Of a stretch of 64,000 bases of DNA, positions 23,562-30,831 are shown in pieces. The position numbers were made by a program, and so were the translations under genes. How positions within the stretch are numbered: the first letter of the stretch is position 1; each line of letters begins with the position of its first letter. The notes under the pieces were generated by a model. The model had not been told where the DNA came from and made no database searches. It saw only the letters and a list, made by a program, of their open reading frames with translations. Source of the stretch: an uncultured Acidobacteriia bacterium (lineage in GTDB: Bacteria > Acidobacteriota > Terriglobia > Bryobacterales > Bryobacteraceae); NCBI GenBank assembly GCA_903907865.1, contig CAIVPR010000117.1:1-64000 (forward strand), written 5' to 3'.

Positions 23562-23918
23562 TTAGTGGCCCTTGTTGTAGTAGAAACGTTCGTGCGCGAT
23601 TTGGCCGTTCTTCCAACGGCGCACGGCGACCTGCTCCAACTTCATGCGGAAGCCGTTCTTGAAAGTGACGTCGACGACCCATTCAGAGAACGACACGTCG
23701 CCGTTGACGGCAGCCGCGCTGCACTCGCCGCCATGCCATTCGGCAATCGAATCGAAGAACTCGATCTCGCGCTTCCGGTTGAAGTCCTTGCCGACGAAAG
23801 GTTCGTCGGAGTTCTCCTGCATGACCACGTCGTCGGCGTAGTACTTTTCGAAGGCCTCCATGGCCCGGCCCGTGAGGACCATCTCATTCAGTTCCTGGTC
23901 AAATGCTGTGATGTCCAT
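23562..23918 (-). CDS. SnoaL/NTF2-like family protein
   Basis: 118 residues from ATG 23918. The cone-shaped NTF2-like fold is suggested by MDITAFDQELNEMVLTGRAMEAFEKYYADDVVMQEN at the N-terminus. It continues with FVGKDFNRKREIEFFDSI, and then by alternating strands (VSFSEWVVDVTFKNGFRMKLEQVAVRRWKNGQIAHERFYY). Members bind small molecules, or act as isomerases or cyclases; the specific role is unknown. It overlaps the 3' end of marR by 20 nt, so it is co-transcribed and may respond to the same signal. Confidence 0.8.
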   Translation of the reverse strand: MDITAFDQELNEMVLTGRAMEAFEKYYADDVVMQENSDEPFVGKDFNRKREIEFFDSIAEWHGGECSAAAVNGDVSFSEWVVDVTFKNGFRMKLEQVAVRRWKNGQIAHERFYYNKGH

Positions 23919-24420
23919 TGTCGTTTTCCTTTCCGTCGTTTGCGTTGGCGTTGCCGAACAGGTCGCGAATCTGTTCCAGTTGTTCAATCAGGGTGGACAG
24001 AGCGGCCCGGTCCATCCCCCCGAGGCGGGCGCGAAGAAAGCCCAGTATCGGTTCATCCATGACTCCGAGCAAGGCCAGACCCGCCGTCGTGATGGTGGTC
24101 ATCACAACGCGGCGGTCCTGTATGCCTCGTGCCCTCGACACGAGCCCCCTGGCCTCCAGGCGGTCGAGCAATCGCGTGACGTCGGGGTCGCGGTTGACCA
24201 TGCGTTCCGCGATTTCAGAACATGTCGCGCCGTCCCGTCCCGCGTCCCGTAGGATGCGGAGGACGTTGTACTGGGAGTTCGAAAGCTGGTAGTCCTTCAG
24301 CAGCTCCGAAATAGCCTGATCCAGGACTTCGGCAGTCCGATGGATGTTCAGTACGGCCTCCTCCTCGATCAGTTCGAAGGGCTTGGTCTGGCGAATTTCA
24401 GCGAGTAACTTTCCTGCCAC
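23899..24420 (-). CDS. MarR family regulator
   Basis: 173 residues from GTG 24420. The frame stays open to 24696, and an ATG at 24519 would extend it across the operator and into the divergent yceI gene. The winged helix reads YQLSNSQYNVLRILRDAGRDGATCSEIAERMVNRDPDVTRLLDRLEARGLVSRARGIQDRRVVMTTIT in outline, with the wing arginines D-R-R intact. Flanking dimer helices are HRTAEVLDQAISELL and MDRAALSTLIEQLEQIRDLF. A perfect palindrome lies inside its own promoter (24431-24448). If the -10 is at about 24427-24432 the transcript would start near the GTG, implying a leaderless mRNA. Confidence 0.88.
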   Translation of the reverse strand: MAGKLLAEIRQTKPFELIEEEAVLNIHRTAEVLDQAISELLKDYQLSNSQYNVLRILRDAGRDGATCSEIAERMVNRDPDVTRLLDRLEARGLVSRARGIQDRRVVMTTITTAGLALLGVMDEPILGFLRARLGGMDRAALSTLIEQLEQIRDLFGNANANDGKENDNGHHSI

Positions 24421-24426
24421 ATCCCT

Positions 24427-24455
24427 ATATTGGTCGTGATCACGACCATTGTCAA
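24427..24455 (-). promoter_or_regulatory. marR promoter
   Basis: On the minus strand a perfect -35 TTGACA (24455-24450) is followed 17-18 bases later by CAATAT/AATATA (about 24432-24426). The spacer is the palindromic operator. The predicted start falls at about 24420, the first base of the GTG codon chosen for marR. Confidence 0.6.
24431..24448. promoter_or_regulatory. Perfect 18-bp palindrome, probable MarR operator
   Basis: TGGTCGTGATCACGACCA is fully self-complementary. It occupies the gap between a consensus -35 TTGACA and the -10 region of the marR promoter, so a bound dimer would block RNA polymerase. It also lies 64 bp upstream of yceI and may control both directions. Confidence 0.8.
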
Positions 24456-24511
24456 GAGGAGCGTGCAACTTGCCGCCCCGCGCCCGCAGCAAACGGGATA
24501 TTCTGGAAGGA

Positions 24512-25117
24512 ATGTCCATGTCTCTCAGAGGGTTCGCAGTTGCAGCATTGCTCTGTCGCACGATGGCCGCGCAGCAGTCCCCGTCGGCGTCCGGAACCTG
24601 GCGCATAGACCCACTCCACAGCCTCGCGCAGTTCAGCGTACGGCACATGATGATTTCCACCGTGCGCGGGCAGTTCGGAGCGGTAAAAGGCACCATGGTC
24701 TACGATGCGGAGAATCCGACAGCGGCATCGGTCGACGCGACCATCGACTGCACAACCATCAACACGGGCGAGCCCAAGCGCGACAACGACCTCAAGGGCG
24801 AGGAGTTCTTCGATGTGAAGAAGTACCCTGTGATGAAGTTCCACTCGACCAAGGTGGAAACAGCGGGTCCCGGCAACATGAAAGTGACCGGGCAACTCAC
24901 CATCAACGCCATCGCGAAGACCGTGGTTCTCAATGTCGAGGGGCCGACGCCCCCGGTCAAGGACACCCAGAACCGAATCAAGATCGGGGCCAGCGCTACC
25001 ACGAAGATCAGCCGGAAGGAGTTCGGGATCCTCTACAACCCGATTATGGAAACTGGCGGTGTCGCCGTGAGCGACGAGGTTTCCATCGTACTGGACATAG
25101 AGTTCATCAAGAACTGA
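24512..25117 (+). CDS. YceI family periplasmic protein
   Basis: 201 residues from ATG 24512, preceded by GGAAGGA. ATG 24518 is an alternative. A signal peptide is present (MSLRGFAVAALLCRTMAAQ). The lipocalin-like YceI domain follows, with GTWRIDPLHSLAQFSVRHMMISTVRGQFGAVKG in outline, FFDVKKYPVMKFHSTKV, VTGQLTINAIAKTVVLNVEG, and a final FGILYNPIMETGGVAVSDEVSIVLDIEF. YceI proteins bind polyisoprenoids or amphiphilic lipids in the periplasm. It is divergent from marR across the palindrome, so MarR control is likely. Proximity to a carotenoid operon is interesting but not proof of function. Confidence 0.9.
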   Translation: MSMSLRGFAVAALLCRTMAAQQSPSASGTWRIDPLHSLAQFSVRHMMISTVRGQFGAVKGTMVYDAENPTAASVDATIDCTTINTGEPKRDNDLKGEEFFDVKKYPVMKFHSTKVETAGPGNMKVTGQLTINAIAKTVVLNVEGPTPPVKDTQNRIKIGASATTKISRKEFGILYNPIMETGGVAVSDEVSIVLDIEFIKN

Positions 25118-25400
25118 GTTCTGCCGCCGGGTGTCCCAGGAGCTCCAGCAGCACGCCCACCTCGTTCGCCTTCTCGATCGGGTGGCGCAGAGGCAGCGAG
25201 CCGTTGATCTCGTACCGATTCCTTCGACCGACCTTTTCCATCGATACGTAGCCTTCGGACAGCAGGTCCGCCACGATCCTTTGCGTCGACCGTTCGGTGA
25301 TCCCCACCCTCGCTGCGACGTCGCGAAGGCGGATTTCGGGGTCGGCCGCTATGCAGAGCAGGACGTGGCCGTAGTTGCTGAGAAATGTCCACTTGTCCAT
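25107..25400 (-). CDS. Small winged-helix transcriptional regulator
   Basis: 97 residues from ATG 25400. ATG 25424 would add 8. The helix-turn-helix is evident: MDKWTFLSNYGHVLLCIAADPEIRLRDVAARVGITERSTQRIVADLLSEGYV, in the order of an ArsR/MarR/Lrp-type winged helix. A wing follows (MEKVGRRNRYEINGSLPLRHP). The C-terminus VGVLLELLG probably dimerises. Its ligand is unknown. It converges on yceI and overlaps its 3' end by 11 nt. The 120 bases before the next gene hold nothing I can name. Confidence 0.8.
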   Translation of the reverse strand: MDKWTFLSNYGHVLLCIAADPEIRLRDVAARVGITERSTQRIVADLLSEGYVSMEKVGRRNRYEINGSLPLRHPIEKANEVGVLLELLGHPAAELSS

Positions 25401-25521
25401 TGAGAGCTTCTTAATCTCTATCACACGGGCATCTCCACACCCTGTGCACTGGGGAGGCTAGGCTGCGGGTCCCCAGCCGTCACGAGGCGCTCCAGAGCCC
25501 GCCCCGCACAAACACAACAAG

Positions 25522-26673
25522 CTAAATCGCTGGGATGTCGACCCAGGCCCGGTTGCGCCACGATTCGATGCCCTTTTCGGCCAATTGGACGCCCTTGGCG
25601 CCTTCCAGCAGGTTCCACGGGAAGGGCGTATCCTTCACAAGGTGCAGGAGGAACTTTTCCCATTGGACCTTGAAGGCGTTTTCGTAGCGGTCCTGGTCGG
25701 GGAGCTTCTGCCAGGTTTCGAAGAAGTTGATCGGCTGGGGGATGTCGGGGTTCCAGACCGGGCGGGGGGTGGCGGCGTAGGGCTGAACCCAGCAGTCGCG
25801 GAGGCCGGCGACGGCGGAGCCCTTGGTGCCGTCCACTTGCAGGGTCAGGAGGTCGTCGCGGCGCACACGGACCGTCCAGGAGGAGTTGAAGTGGGCGATA
25901 ACACCGTCTTCCAGTTCGAAGGTCGCGTACGCCGAGTCGTCCGCAGTGCACTCGTAGGGCTTGCCGGATTCGTCGCGGCGCTCGGGGATGTGGGTGGCTC
26001 CGAGGCAGGATACGGATTGCACCTTGCCGAAGACGTTGTCGAGCACGTAGCGCCAGTGGCAAAGCATGTCGAGGATGATGCCGCCGCCGTCTTCGGCGCG
26101 GTAGTTCCAGGAGGGACGCTGGGGGGAAACGGTGTCGCCCTCAAAGACCCAGTAGCCGAACTCGCCGCGCACGGAGAGGATGCGGCCGAAGTAGCCGAGA
26201 TCCTTCAGGTGCTTCAGCTTGAGGATGCCGGGGAGCCAGAGCTTGTCCTGCACGACACCATGCTTCACGCCCGCCGCCACGGCTTGGCGATACAGGGCGA
26301 GGGCGTCCTCCGTCTTGTCGGCGATCGGCTTTTCGCAGTAGATGTGCTTGCCGGCACGGATCGCCTTGGAGACGGATTCGAGGCGGCGGTCGGTGGTCTG
26401 GGCGTCGAAGTAGACGCTGTAGGCGGGGTCGGCGAGGGCTTCGTCGAGGTTGGTGGTCCAAGGTAGGCCGCCGCACTCGGCGGAAATGGCCTGGAGCTTG
26501 TTGGCGTTGCGCCCGACCAGGATGGGCTTGGGCATGATGGACTCGTCGTCGCTGAGCCGCATGCCGCCTTCCTTGATGAGGGCGTAGATCGACCGGCGGA
26601 GGTGCTGGTTCAGCCCCATGCGTCCGGTGACGCCGTTCATGATGATGCCTACGTTGTGGACGATTTTCGACAT
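25522..26673 (-). CDS. Gfo/Idh/MocA family oxidoreductase
   Basis: 383 residues from ATG 26673. NAD(P)-dependent sugar dehydrogenase family. The Rossmann start is slightly unusual: VHNVGIIMNGVTGRMGLNQHL, i.e. G-x-x-G-x-x-G with an inserted MNGVTGRMG. The catalytic EKP motif is intact (HIYCEKPIADKTEDALALY). GVVQDKLWLPGILKLKHL and GGGIILDMLCHWRYVLDNV (the conserved D-x-x-x-H region) follow. It is read with the cupin (5 nt upstream) and GH88 genes as one operon, so it probably oxidises or epimerises a sugar or uronate released by the GH88 enzyme. The exact substrate cannot be read from sequence. Confidence 0.88.
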   Translation of the reverse strand: MSKIVHNVGIIMNGVTGRMGLNQHLRRSIYALIKEGGMRLSDDESIMPKPILVGRNANKLQAISAECGGLPWTTNLDEALADPAYSVYFDAQTTDRRLESVSKAIRAGKHIYCEKPIADKTEDALALYRQAVAAGVKHGVVQDKLWLPGILKLKHLKDLGYFGRILSVRGEFGYWVFEGDTVSPQRPSWNYRAEDGGGIILDMLCHWRYVLDNVFGKVQSVSCLGATHIPERRDESGKPYECTADDSAYATFELEDGVIAHFNSSWTVRVRRDDLLTLQVDGTKGSAVAGLRDCWVQPYAATPRPVWNPDIPQPINFFETWQKLPDQDRYENAFKVQWEKFLLHLVKDTPFPWNLLEGAKGVQLAEKGIESWRNRAWVDIPAI

Positions 26674-26678
26674 GATCG

Positions 26679-27128
26679 TTATTCCTTCGGGGCTTCCGTG
26701 TATTGCGGGTGCGCGCCTTCGGGCAGCGCGGGAACGTCGATACCGGCCTTGGGCAGGGTGCCGGCGAGTTCCTGGCGCCAGTGCGCGACGTCGCCAGCGG
26801 GGCCATAGACGTAAATCATGCGCATCGGGGTGGAACCGGTGTTGGTGAGCTGGTGGAACACGCCCGGCGGGATGAAGGCGGCCTGCCCGGCGGAGATTTC
26901 GCGCCGCTCTTCGCCGAGGCACATTTCGCCCGTGCCCTCGACGATGAAGTAGACCTCCTCCTGCTCCTGGTTGTGCCACGGCACCTGGCCGCCGTTGGGT
27001 TCCAAGGTGACATTGCCCATGGCGAACGCGGTTGCCTGGATGGGGCTCAGGCCTCCGACAAGGTTTTGGGTGCGGCGGCGGGCCGGGTAGACGCGGCCGG
27101 CTATTTCGGCCAGATCGGCGATGATCAT
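26679..27128 (-). CDS. Cupin domain protein
   Basis: 149 residues from ATG 27128. Single beta-barrel cupin. Motif 1 is VPWHNQEQEEVYFIVEGTGEM (H, E and E ligands) and motif 2 is AAFIPPGVFHQLTNTG (H ligand). A metal site is therefore intact. Small cupins beside GH88 and dehydrogenase genes are often sugar or uronate isomerases. A KduI/KdgF-like role in converting unsaturated uronates is plausible. KdgF itself is such a cupin. It lies between the GH88 gene (8 nt) and the oxidoreductase gene (5 nt). Confidence 0.85.
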   Translation of the reverse strand: MIIADLAEIAGRVYPARRRTQNLVGGLSPIQATAFAMGNVTLEPNGGQVPWHNQEQEEVYFIVEGTGEMCLGEERREISAGQAAFIPPGVFHQLTNTGSTPMRMIYVYGPAGDVAHWRQELAGTLPKAGIDVPALPEGAHPQYTEAPKE

Positions 27129-27136
27129 ATGTTCAG

Positions 27137-28492
27137 TTAGCTCCAGAAGGTCAGGTACGGGGCCCCGGTGGCGAGGCGTTGCACATAGAGGGCCAGTTCG
27201 CGGGCGTGGTAGTCGCCCCACATGCAGGCCTCGCCTCGGGGGACGCCGTCGGTGCCGGGCGCGAGGTCCCAGCCGTTGGGACGGTGGTAGACGGCGTGGA
27301 GGATCAGGCCCTGGTGGTCCGGGTCGGTGCTGAGGTAGGGCTCGTCGAAAAGGGATTCGCAGACGGTGAGGCCGGCTCGGAAGTAGTGGGTGTCACCGAG
27401 CAGGCGGCCGAGGCGCAGGAGGCCTTGGGCGGCGATGGCGGCGGCAGAACTGTCGACGGGCTCGTGGTGGTTGAAGGGGTCGGACGGGCGCGAGCCCCAG
27501 TCGCCGAGTTTGTGGAGGTTGGGCGCGCCGGTGTCCCAATAGGGGATGCCGTCGGAGGCGGAGTTCTCGATGTAGAAGTCGCAGGTGGCTCGGGCGGCCT
27601 TGAGCATGAACTCGGCGTTGGCGGCGCGGCCTCCGAAGGGTTCGAGTTCGGCGTCGGTGAGGGTTTCGAGGAATTCCAGCTGCTCGGCGAACCCGACCAT
27701 GGCCCAGGCAAGGCCGCGGGTCCAAGTGCTGAAGGGGGAGTAGCCCTGCTGCGAGTTGGGGCAGCGGAAGTTGCCGTCGTTGGTGTTGAAGATGCTCTCG
27801 TGGGCTGTGCGGCCGCGGACGTCGTAGGAATCGCGGCCCTCGCCGTAGTAGACGGAGTATTTGGCGGTGGCGCGGGCGTGTTCGAGGAGGCGGCCGAGGA
27901 GGGAGATGCGGGCGTCGTTTTCTGCAGTGAGGACGTGGCCGAGGCGGTGGGCGACGGCGAGGGCGCGCATGGAGCGGATCGTGTCGACGAAAAGGGAGTG
28001 GGGCCCGTTGAAGGAATAGACAAAGCCGCCGCCGCCCGCGATGCGGCTCCAGCGCATGGCTTGGACGGCACCGGAACACTTGAGGGCGAGTTCGTAGAAG
28101 TGGCGTTCCCAGTCGGGCCCTTCAATTTTGCCCTCGTTGAAGAGGCGGAGGAGGTTGCCGTAGGTGGAGACGTTGTTGAAGCCGTGGTCGTGGACGCCGA
28201 TGTGGGAGACATGGGGAGCCATGAGGTCGACGGTGTGGCGGCGGCCGGATTCGAGGAATTCGGTTTCGCCTGTGGCGTCGAACTGGAGGATGGCCGAGCC
28301 GAACTGGAAGCCTTGGGTCCATTCGGTCCAGCCACGGCTGGTGTAGCGGCCGTTGATGGTGAACACGGGCGCGCCCTGGGAGGGGGTCCAAGTGTTTTCT
28401 ATGGATCGGATCTTGGCGGCCGAGGCCTCGAAAAGGGCGTTTGTCTTCTTCTCCAAGCTGGCCGGAGTCAGGTCTGAACGGACACGGATCAT
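27137..28492 (-). CDS. GH88 unsaturated glucuronyl hydrolase
   Basis: 451 residues from ATG 28492. (alpha/alpha)6-barrel enzyme that removes unsaturated uronic acid from oligosaccharides made by polysaccharide lyases. Visible signatures: HIGVHDHGFNN (the catalytic Asp region), a second Asp region NTNDGNFRCPNSQQGYSPFSTWTRGLAWAM (W-x-R-G-x-A-W), YWDTGAP, PVDSSAAAIAAQGLLRLG and the C-terminal WGDYHARELAL (family: WGDYYFLEAL). No signal peptide, so it acts in the cytoplasm. The long in-frame extension to 28654 has no coding look. First gene of the GH88-cupin-dehydrogenase operon. No lyase or transporter is visible nearby. Confidence 0.88.
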   Translation of the reverse strand: MIRVRSDLTPASLEKKTNALFEASAAKIRSIENTWTPSQGAPVFTINGRYTSRGWTEWTQGFQFGSAILQFDATGETEFLESGRRHTVDLMAPHVSHIGVHDHGFNNVSTYGNLLRLFNEGKIEGPDWERHFYELALKCSGAVQAMRWSRIAGGGGFVYSFNGPHSLFVDTIRSMRALAVAHRLGHVLTAENDARISLLGRLLEHARATAKYSVYYGEGRDSYDVRGRTAHESIFNTNDGNFRCPNSQQGYSPFSTWTRGLAWAMVGFAEQLEFLETLTDAELEPFGGRAANAEFMLKAARATCDFYIENSASDGIPYWDTGAPNLHKLGDWGSRPSDPFNHHEPVDSSAAAIAAQGLLRLGRLLGDTHYFRAGLTVCESLFDEPYLSTDPDHQGLILHAVYHRPNGWDLAPGTDGVPRGEACMWGDYHARELALYVQRLATGAPYLTFWS

Positions 28493-28637
28493 GAATTCAG
28501 ATGATATCGAATCGACGGGTGCCAAGAAAAATATTATGGGCGGGTGTACGGTTTTGGCGGCCGGTTGCGCTGAACAGTTTGAACACGAACAAGACCGTCC
28601 GCGTGGCGGTAAATCCAAAACCAGGCGCAACACGAAC

Positions 28638-29594
28638 ATGAACCAAACACTCAAGCCGATCCTTCTGGCTCTCGCGGGCTCGCTCGCGGCCCTCGCCAGT
28701 CCAATCTCTGTCGATTCGCGCTACTCCCTCAGCCTGATCACCAACGGGCTCGGCATCACATCGAGCGGGGTGGCGCTCATCCCGTCCACGGGCAGGGTGG
28801 ATGTGAACACCAACGCGTCGATCATCGACTCCGTCAACCCTGCAAACGGCTCTTTCACGACCCTGTCGTTGTATGGCTACTCACTGGCTGGCGACTCGTC
28901 CGGCAACATCTATCTTACGGAGACGGCTTCTGGCGCCCAGTACGGCACCAAGAAGTACGACAGCAGCGGTAACTTCCAGACGTTCTACAACACGGGGAAC
29001 GGGACCGACATTATTACTGTCGATTCCGCCGGGAACCTCTACGCCGCCAAGTATGACGGCCAGTACAACACGACGATCCTGAAGTTCGCGGCGGGCTCGA
29101 CCACTTCAACCACCTACGCCTCGGGCCTCTACTACGTCCGTGGTTTGGCGGTTGACGACAGCGGCCAAGTGTATGCACAGAGTGCGGGCCAAGTGTACAA
29201 GGTGGCGGCCGGAGGCACGACGCAGGGCTCCCATACGCTCCTCGCCACGGGGCTCAACGGCACAAGGGGGCTGATTTGGAACAGTGCAACAGGATTGCTC
29301 GATATCAACGGTGGTTATGAACTAGACCAGATCCACGCCGACGGAACTTGGAGCCAGGTTGCCACGGGATTCACTTTTGCCCTTGGAGCCACCGTGAACG
29401 CGGCGGGAGACATCTTCATATCCGATCAGGTTGGCGGATTGGGGGCCCAGACCGGCGGGGCACTTTACGAGTTGACCCCGACCTCGTCGAGTAGTTCCGG
29501 CACCCCGGAGCCCGCCAGCGGCCTCCTGGTCGGGATCGGGATGGTCGCCGCGGTTGTGGCGCGGCATCGGCGCTTGGCGGGGTCCCGCCCTTAG
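28638..29594 (+). CDS. PEP-CTERM sorted surface protein with NHL-like repeats
   Basis: 318 residues from ATG 28638. A signal peptide comes first (MNQTLKPILLALAGSLAALASPIS). Repeated short units like DSSGNIYLTET, DSAGNLYAAKYDG, DDSGQVYAQSAG and NAAGDIFISDQ suggest a beta-propeller (NHL/SMP-30 style). The C-terminus has the exosortase sorting signal, TPEP followed by a hydrophobic helix (GLLVGIGMVAAVVA) and RHRR. The mature protein should therefore be processed by an exosortase, which is not in this window. It is divergent from the GH88 operon. The 28493-28637 gap carries the two promoters but I cannot place them. Confidence 0.85.
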   Translation: MNQTLKPILLALAGSLAALASPISVDSRYSLSLITNGLGITSSGVALIPSTGRVDVNTNASIIDSVNPANGSFTTLSLYGYSLAGDSSGNIYLTETASGAQYGTKKYDSSGNFQTFYNTGNGTDIITVDSAGNLYAAKYDGQYNTTILKFAAGSTTSTTYASGLYYVRGLAVDDSGQVYAQSAGQVYKVAAGGTTQGSHTLLATGLNGTRGLIWNSATGLLDINGGYELDQIHADGTWSQVATGFTFALGATVNAAGDIFISDQVGGLGAQTGGALYELTPTSSSSSGTPEPASGLLVGIGMVAAVVARHRRLAGSRP

Positions 29595-29596
29595 CT

Positions 29597-29622
29597 GCGG
29601 ATTCCGGGACACCGGAATCTGC
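29597..29622. terminator. Hairpin between PEP-CTERM gene and next gene
   Basis: GATTCCGG (29600-29607), loop GACA, CCGGAATC (29612-29619), extended by GC/GC outside one mismatch. No U-tract follows on the + side. It lies 5 nt before ATG 29627, so it may also act on translation of that gene. Confidence 0.45.
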
Positions 29623-29626
29623 GACA

Positions 29627-29974
29627 ATGGTGGCGATGATAAAACGAGTCGCCACCATTGTCCTGATCCTATCGCTCGCCCTAGCTGCGTTTGCCCAGAA
29701 GCCCAAGGTTGCCAAGGAGCGGACGGTTTCCGGGGTTGTCTCGGACGCCGCTGGAACGCCCCTTCCCGGTGCGGTGGTGCAATTGGAGAATGTGAAGACG
29801 CTGCAAGTGCGGTCGTTCATCGCCAAGGACAAGGGCGACTACATTTTCCAAAACCTGTCGATGGATGTGGACTGGCGGCTCAAGGCGCAGTTCAGCGGCA
29901 AGGAAAGCGTGACGCGGACGGTGAGCACCTTTGACAGCCACACCGAACTGACCATCAATTTCCGGATCAAGTGA
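29627..29974 (+). CDS. Secreted carboxypeptidase-regulatory-like domain protein
   Basis: 115 residues. A signal peptide (MIKRVATIVLILSLALAAFAQ) is followed by a single Ig-like CarboxypepD_reg domain: RTVSGVVSDAAGTPLPGAVVQLENVKT, then KGDYIFQNLSMDVDWRLKAQFSG. Starts at ATG 29627 or ATG 29636. These domains are abundant in this lineage as periplasmic adhesive modules. The TonB-type receptor at 36103 carries one at its N-terminus. It has a 4-nt overlap with alkA (GTGA) and is therefore co-transcribed, although the functional link is unclear. Confidence 0.8.
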   Translation: MVAMIKRVATIVLILSLALAAFAQKPKVAKERTVSGVVSDAAGTPLPGAVVQLENVKTLQVRSFIAKDKGDYIFQNLSMDVDWRLKAQFSGKESVTRTVSTFDSHTELTINFRIK

Positions 29975-30819
29975 GGATTGCGCTACCGCCCAACTACCGG
30001 ATCGCGGAGCCGCTGGCGTTCTATGGACGCGACGCAGAGGGGGTGAGCGAATCGGTCGGGGCCGGTGGTTTCCGCAAGTGTTTTTTGGCGGACGGGCGGG
30101 CTGCGGTCGTTGAGATCCGGTTTGCGGACGGCGTGGCGGAATGCACTGTGGACGACGGTACGGATGCCGGCGAAGTGGTCTCGCGCATGCTGGGGTTGCA
30201 TACGCCTTCGACTGCGTTTGAATCCAAGTTCGCAGACGATCCGCTGTTGGGGCCGGTAATCGCGCGCCAGCGGGGATTGTGCATCCCAATGACTCCTTCG
30301 CCTTGGGAGGCCTTGGCGTGGGCCATCATGGGGCAGCAGGTGAATCTCACGTTTGCGACCACTTTGCGGCGGAATCTGATCGTGCTGGCTGGGCGGAGGC
30401 ATGCGTCCGGACTGATCGCGCACCCAAGCGCCGAAGACGTTGCAAAATTGCAAGTGGAAGACCTCCGGAGCCTAAAGTTTTCGCGTTCAAAAGCCGATTA
30501 TCTGGTAGGAGCCGCGAGAACCGTGGCATCCGGGGAGGTGGACCTTGCGGAACTTCGAACCATGCCGATGGACGACGCGGCACGGAAGCTGGTGGCATTG
30601 CGCGGCGTTGGCCCGTGGACCGTCCAGTACGCATTCATGCGCGGCTTGGGGTTTGCCGATTGCCTACCCTCGGGCGACGCCGGATTGGCGCAGGGCCTCC
30701 ACCGGCTGACGGGGCAGCGGCCAACCGAGCCCGAAATCAGGACGATGATGGCGAAGTATGCTCCGTACCGGAGTTTGGCGACGTACCACGTCTGGGCGAG
30801 CTTGAAGCCTGCGGAGTAG
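29971..30819 (+). CDS. alkA: DNA-3-methyladenine glycosylase II (AlkA type)
   Basis: 282 residues from GTG 29971. HhH-GPD base-excision glycosylase. The helix-hairpin-helix is LVALRGVGPWTVQYAFM at about 208-224. The catalytic Asp lies in CLPSGDAGL at about 235. The N-terminal AlkA-type domain and WEALAWAIMGQQVNLTFA (residues ~110-128) are also typical. It removes alkylated purines from DNA in the cytoplasm. Together with the ogt gene at 32556 it forms a small alkylation-repair neighbourhood, but no Ada regulator is seen. The 3' end is 12 nt from the convergent dehydrogenase. Confidence 0.92.
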   Translation: MRIALPPNYRIAEPLAFYGRDAEGVSESVGAGGFRKCFLADGRAAVVEIRFADGVAECTVDDGTDAGEVVSRMLGLHTPSTAFESKFADDPLLGPVIARQRGLCIPMTPSPWEALAWAIMGQQVNLTFATTLRRNLIVLAGRRHASGLIAHPSAEDVAKLQVEDLRSLKFSRSKADYLVGAARTVASGEVDLAELRTMPMDDAARKLVALRGVGPWTVQYAFMRGLGFADCLPSGDAGLAQGLHRLTGQRPTEPEIRTMMAKYAPYRSLATYHVWASLKPAE

Positions 30820-30831
30820 GCCGCTGCCGAA

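Noticed and set aside
24421-24519. MarR start at ATG 24519
   Set aside because: It would put the operator and promoter inside the coding sequence and overlap the divergent yceI start.
27179-28477. 432-codon open frame on the + strand
   Set aside because: Antisense to GH88; the Val/Gly/Glu-rich product is an artefact of codon bias on the other strand.
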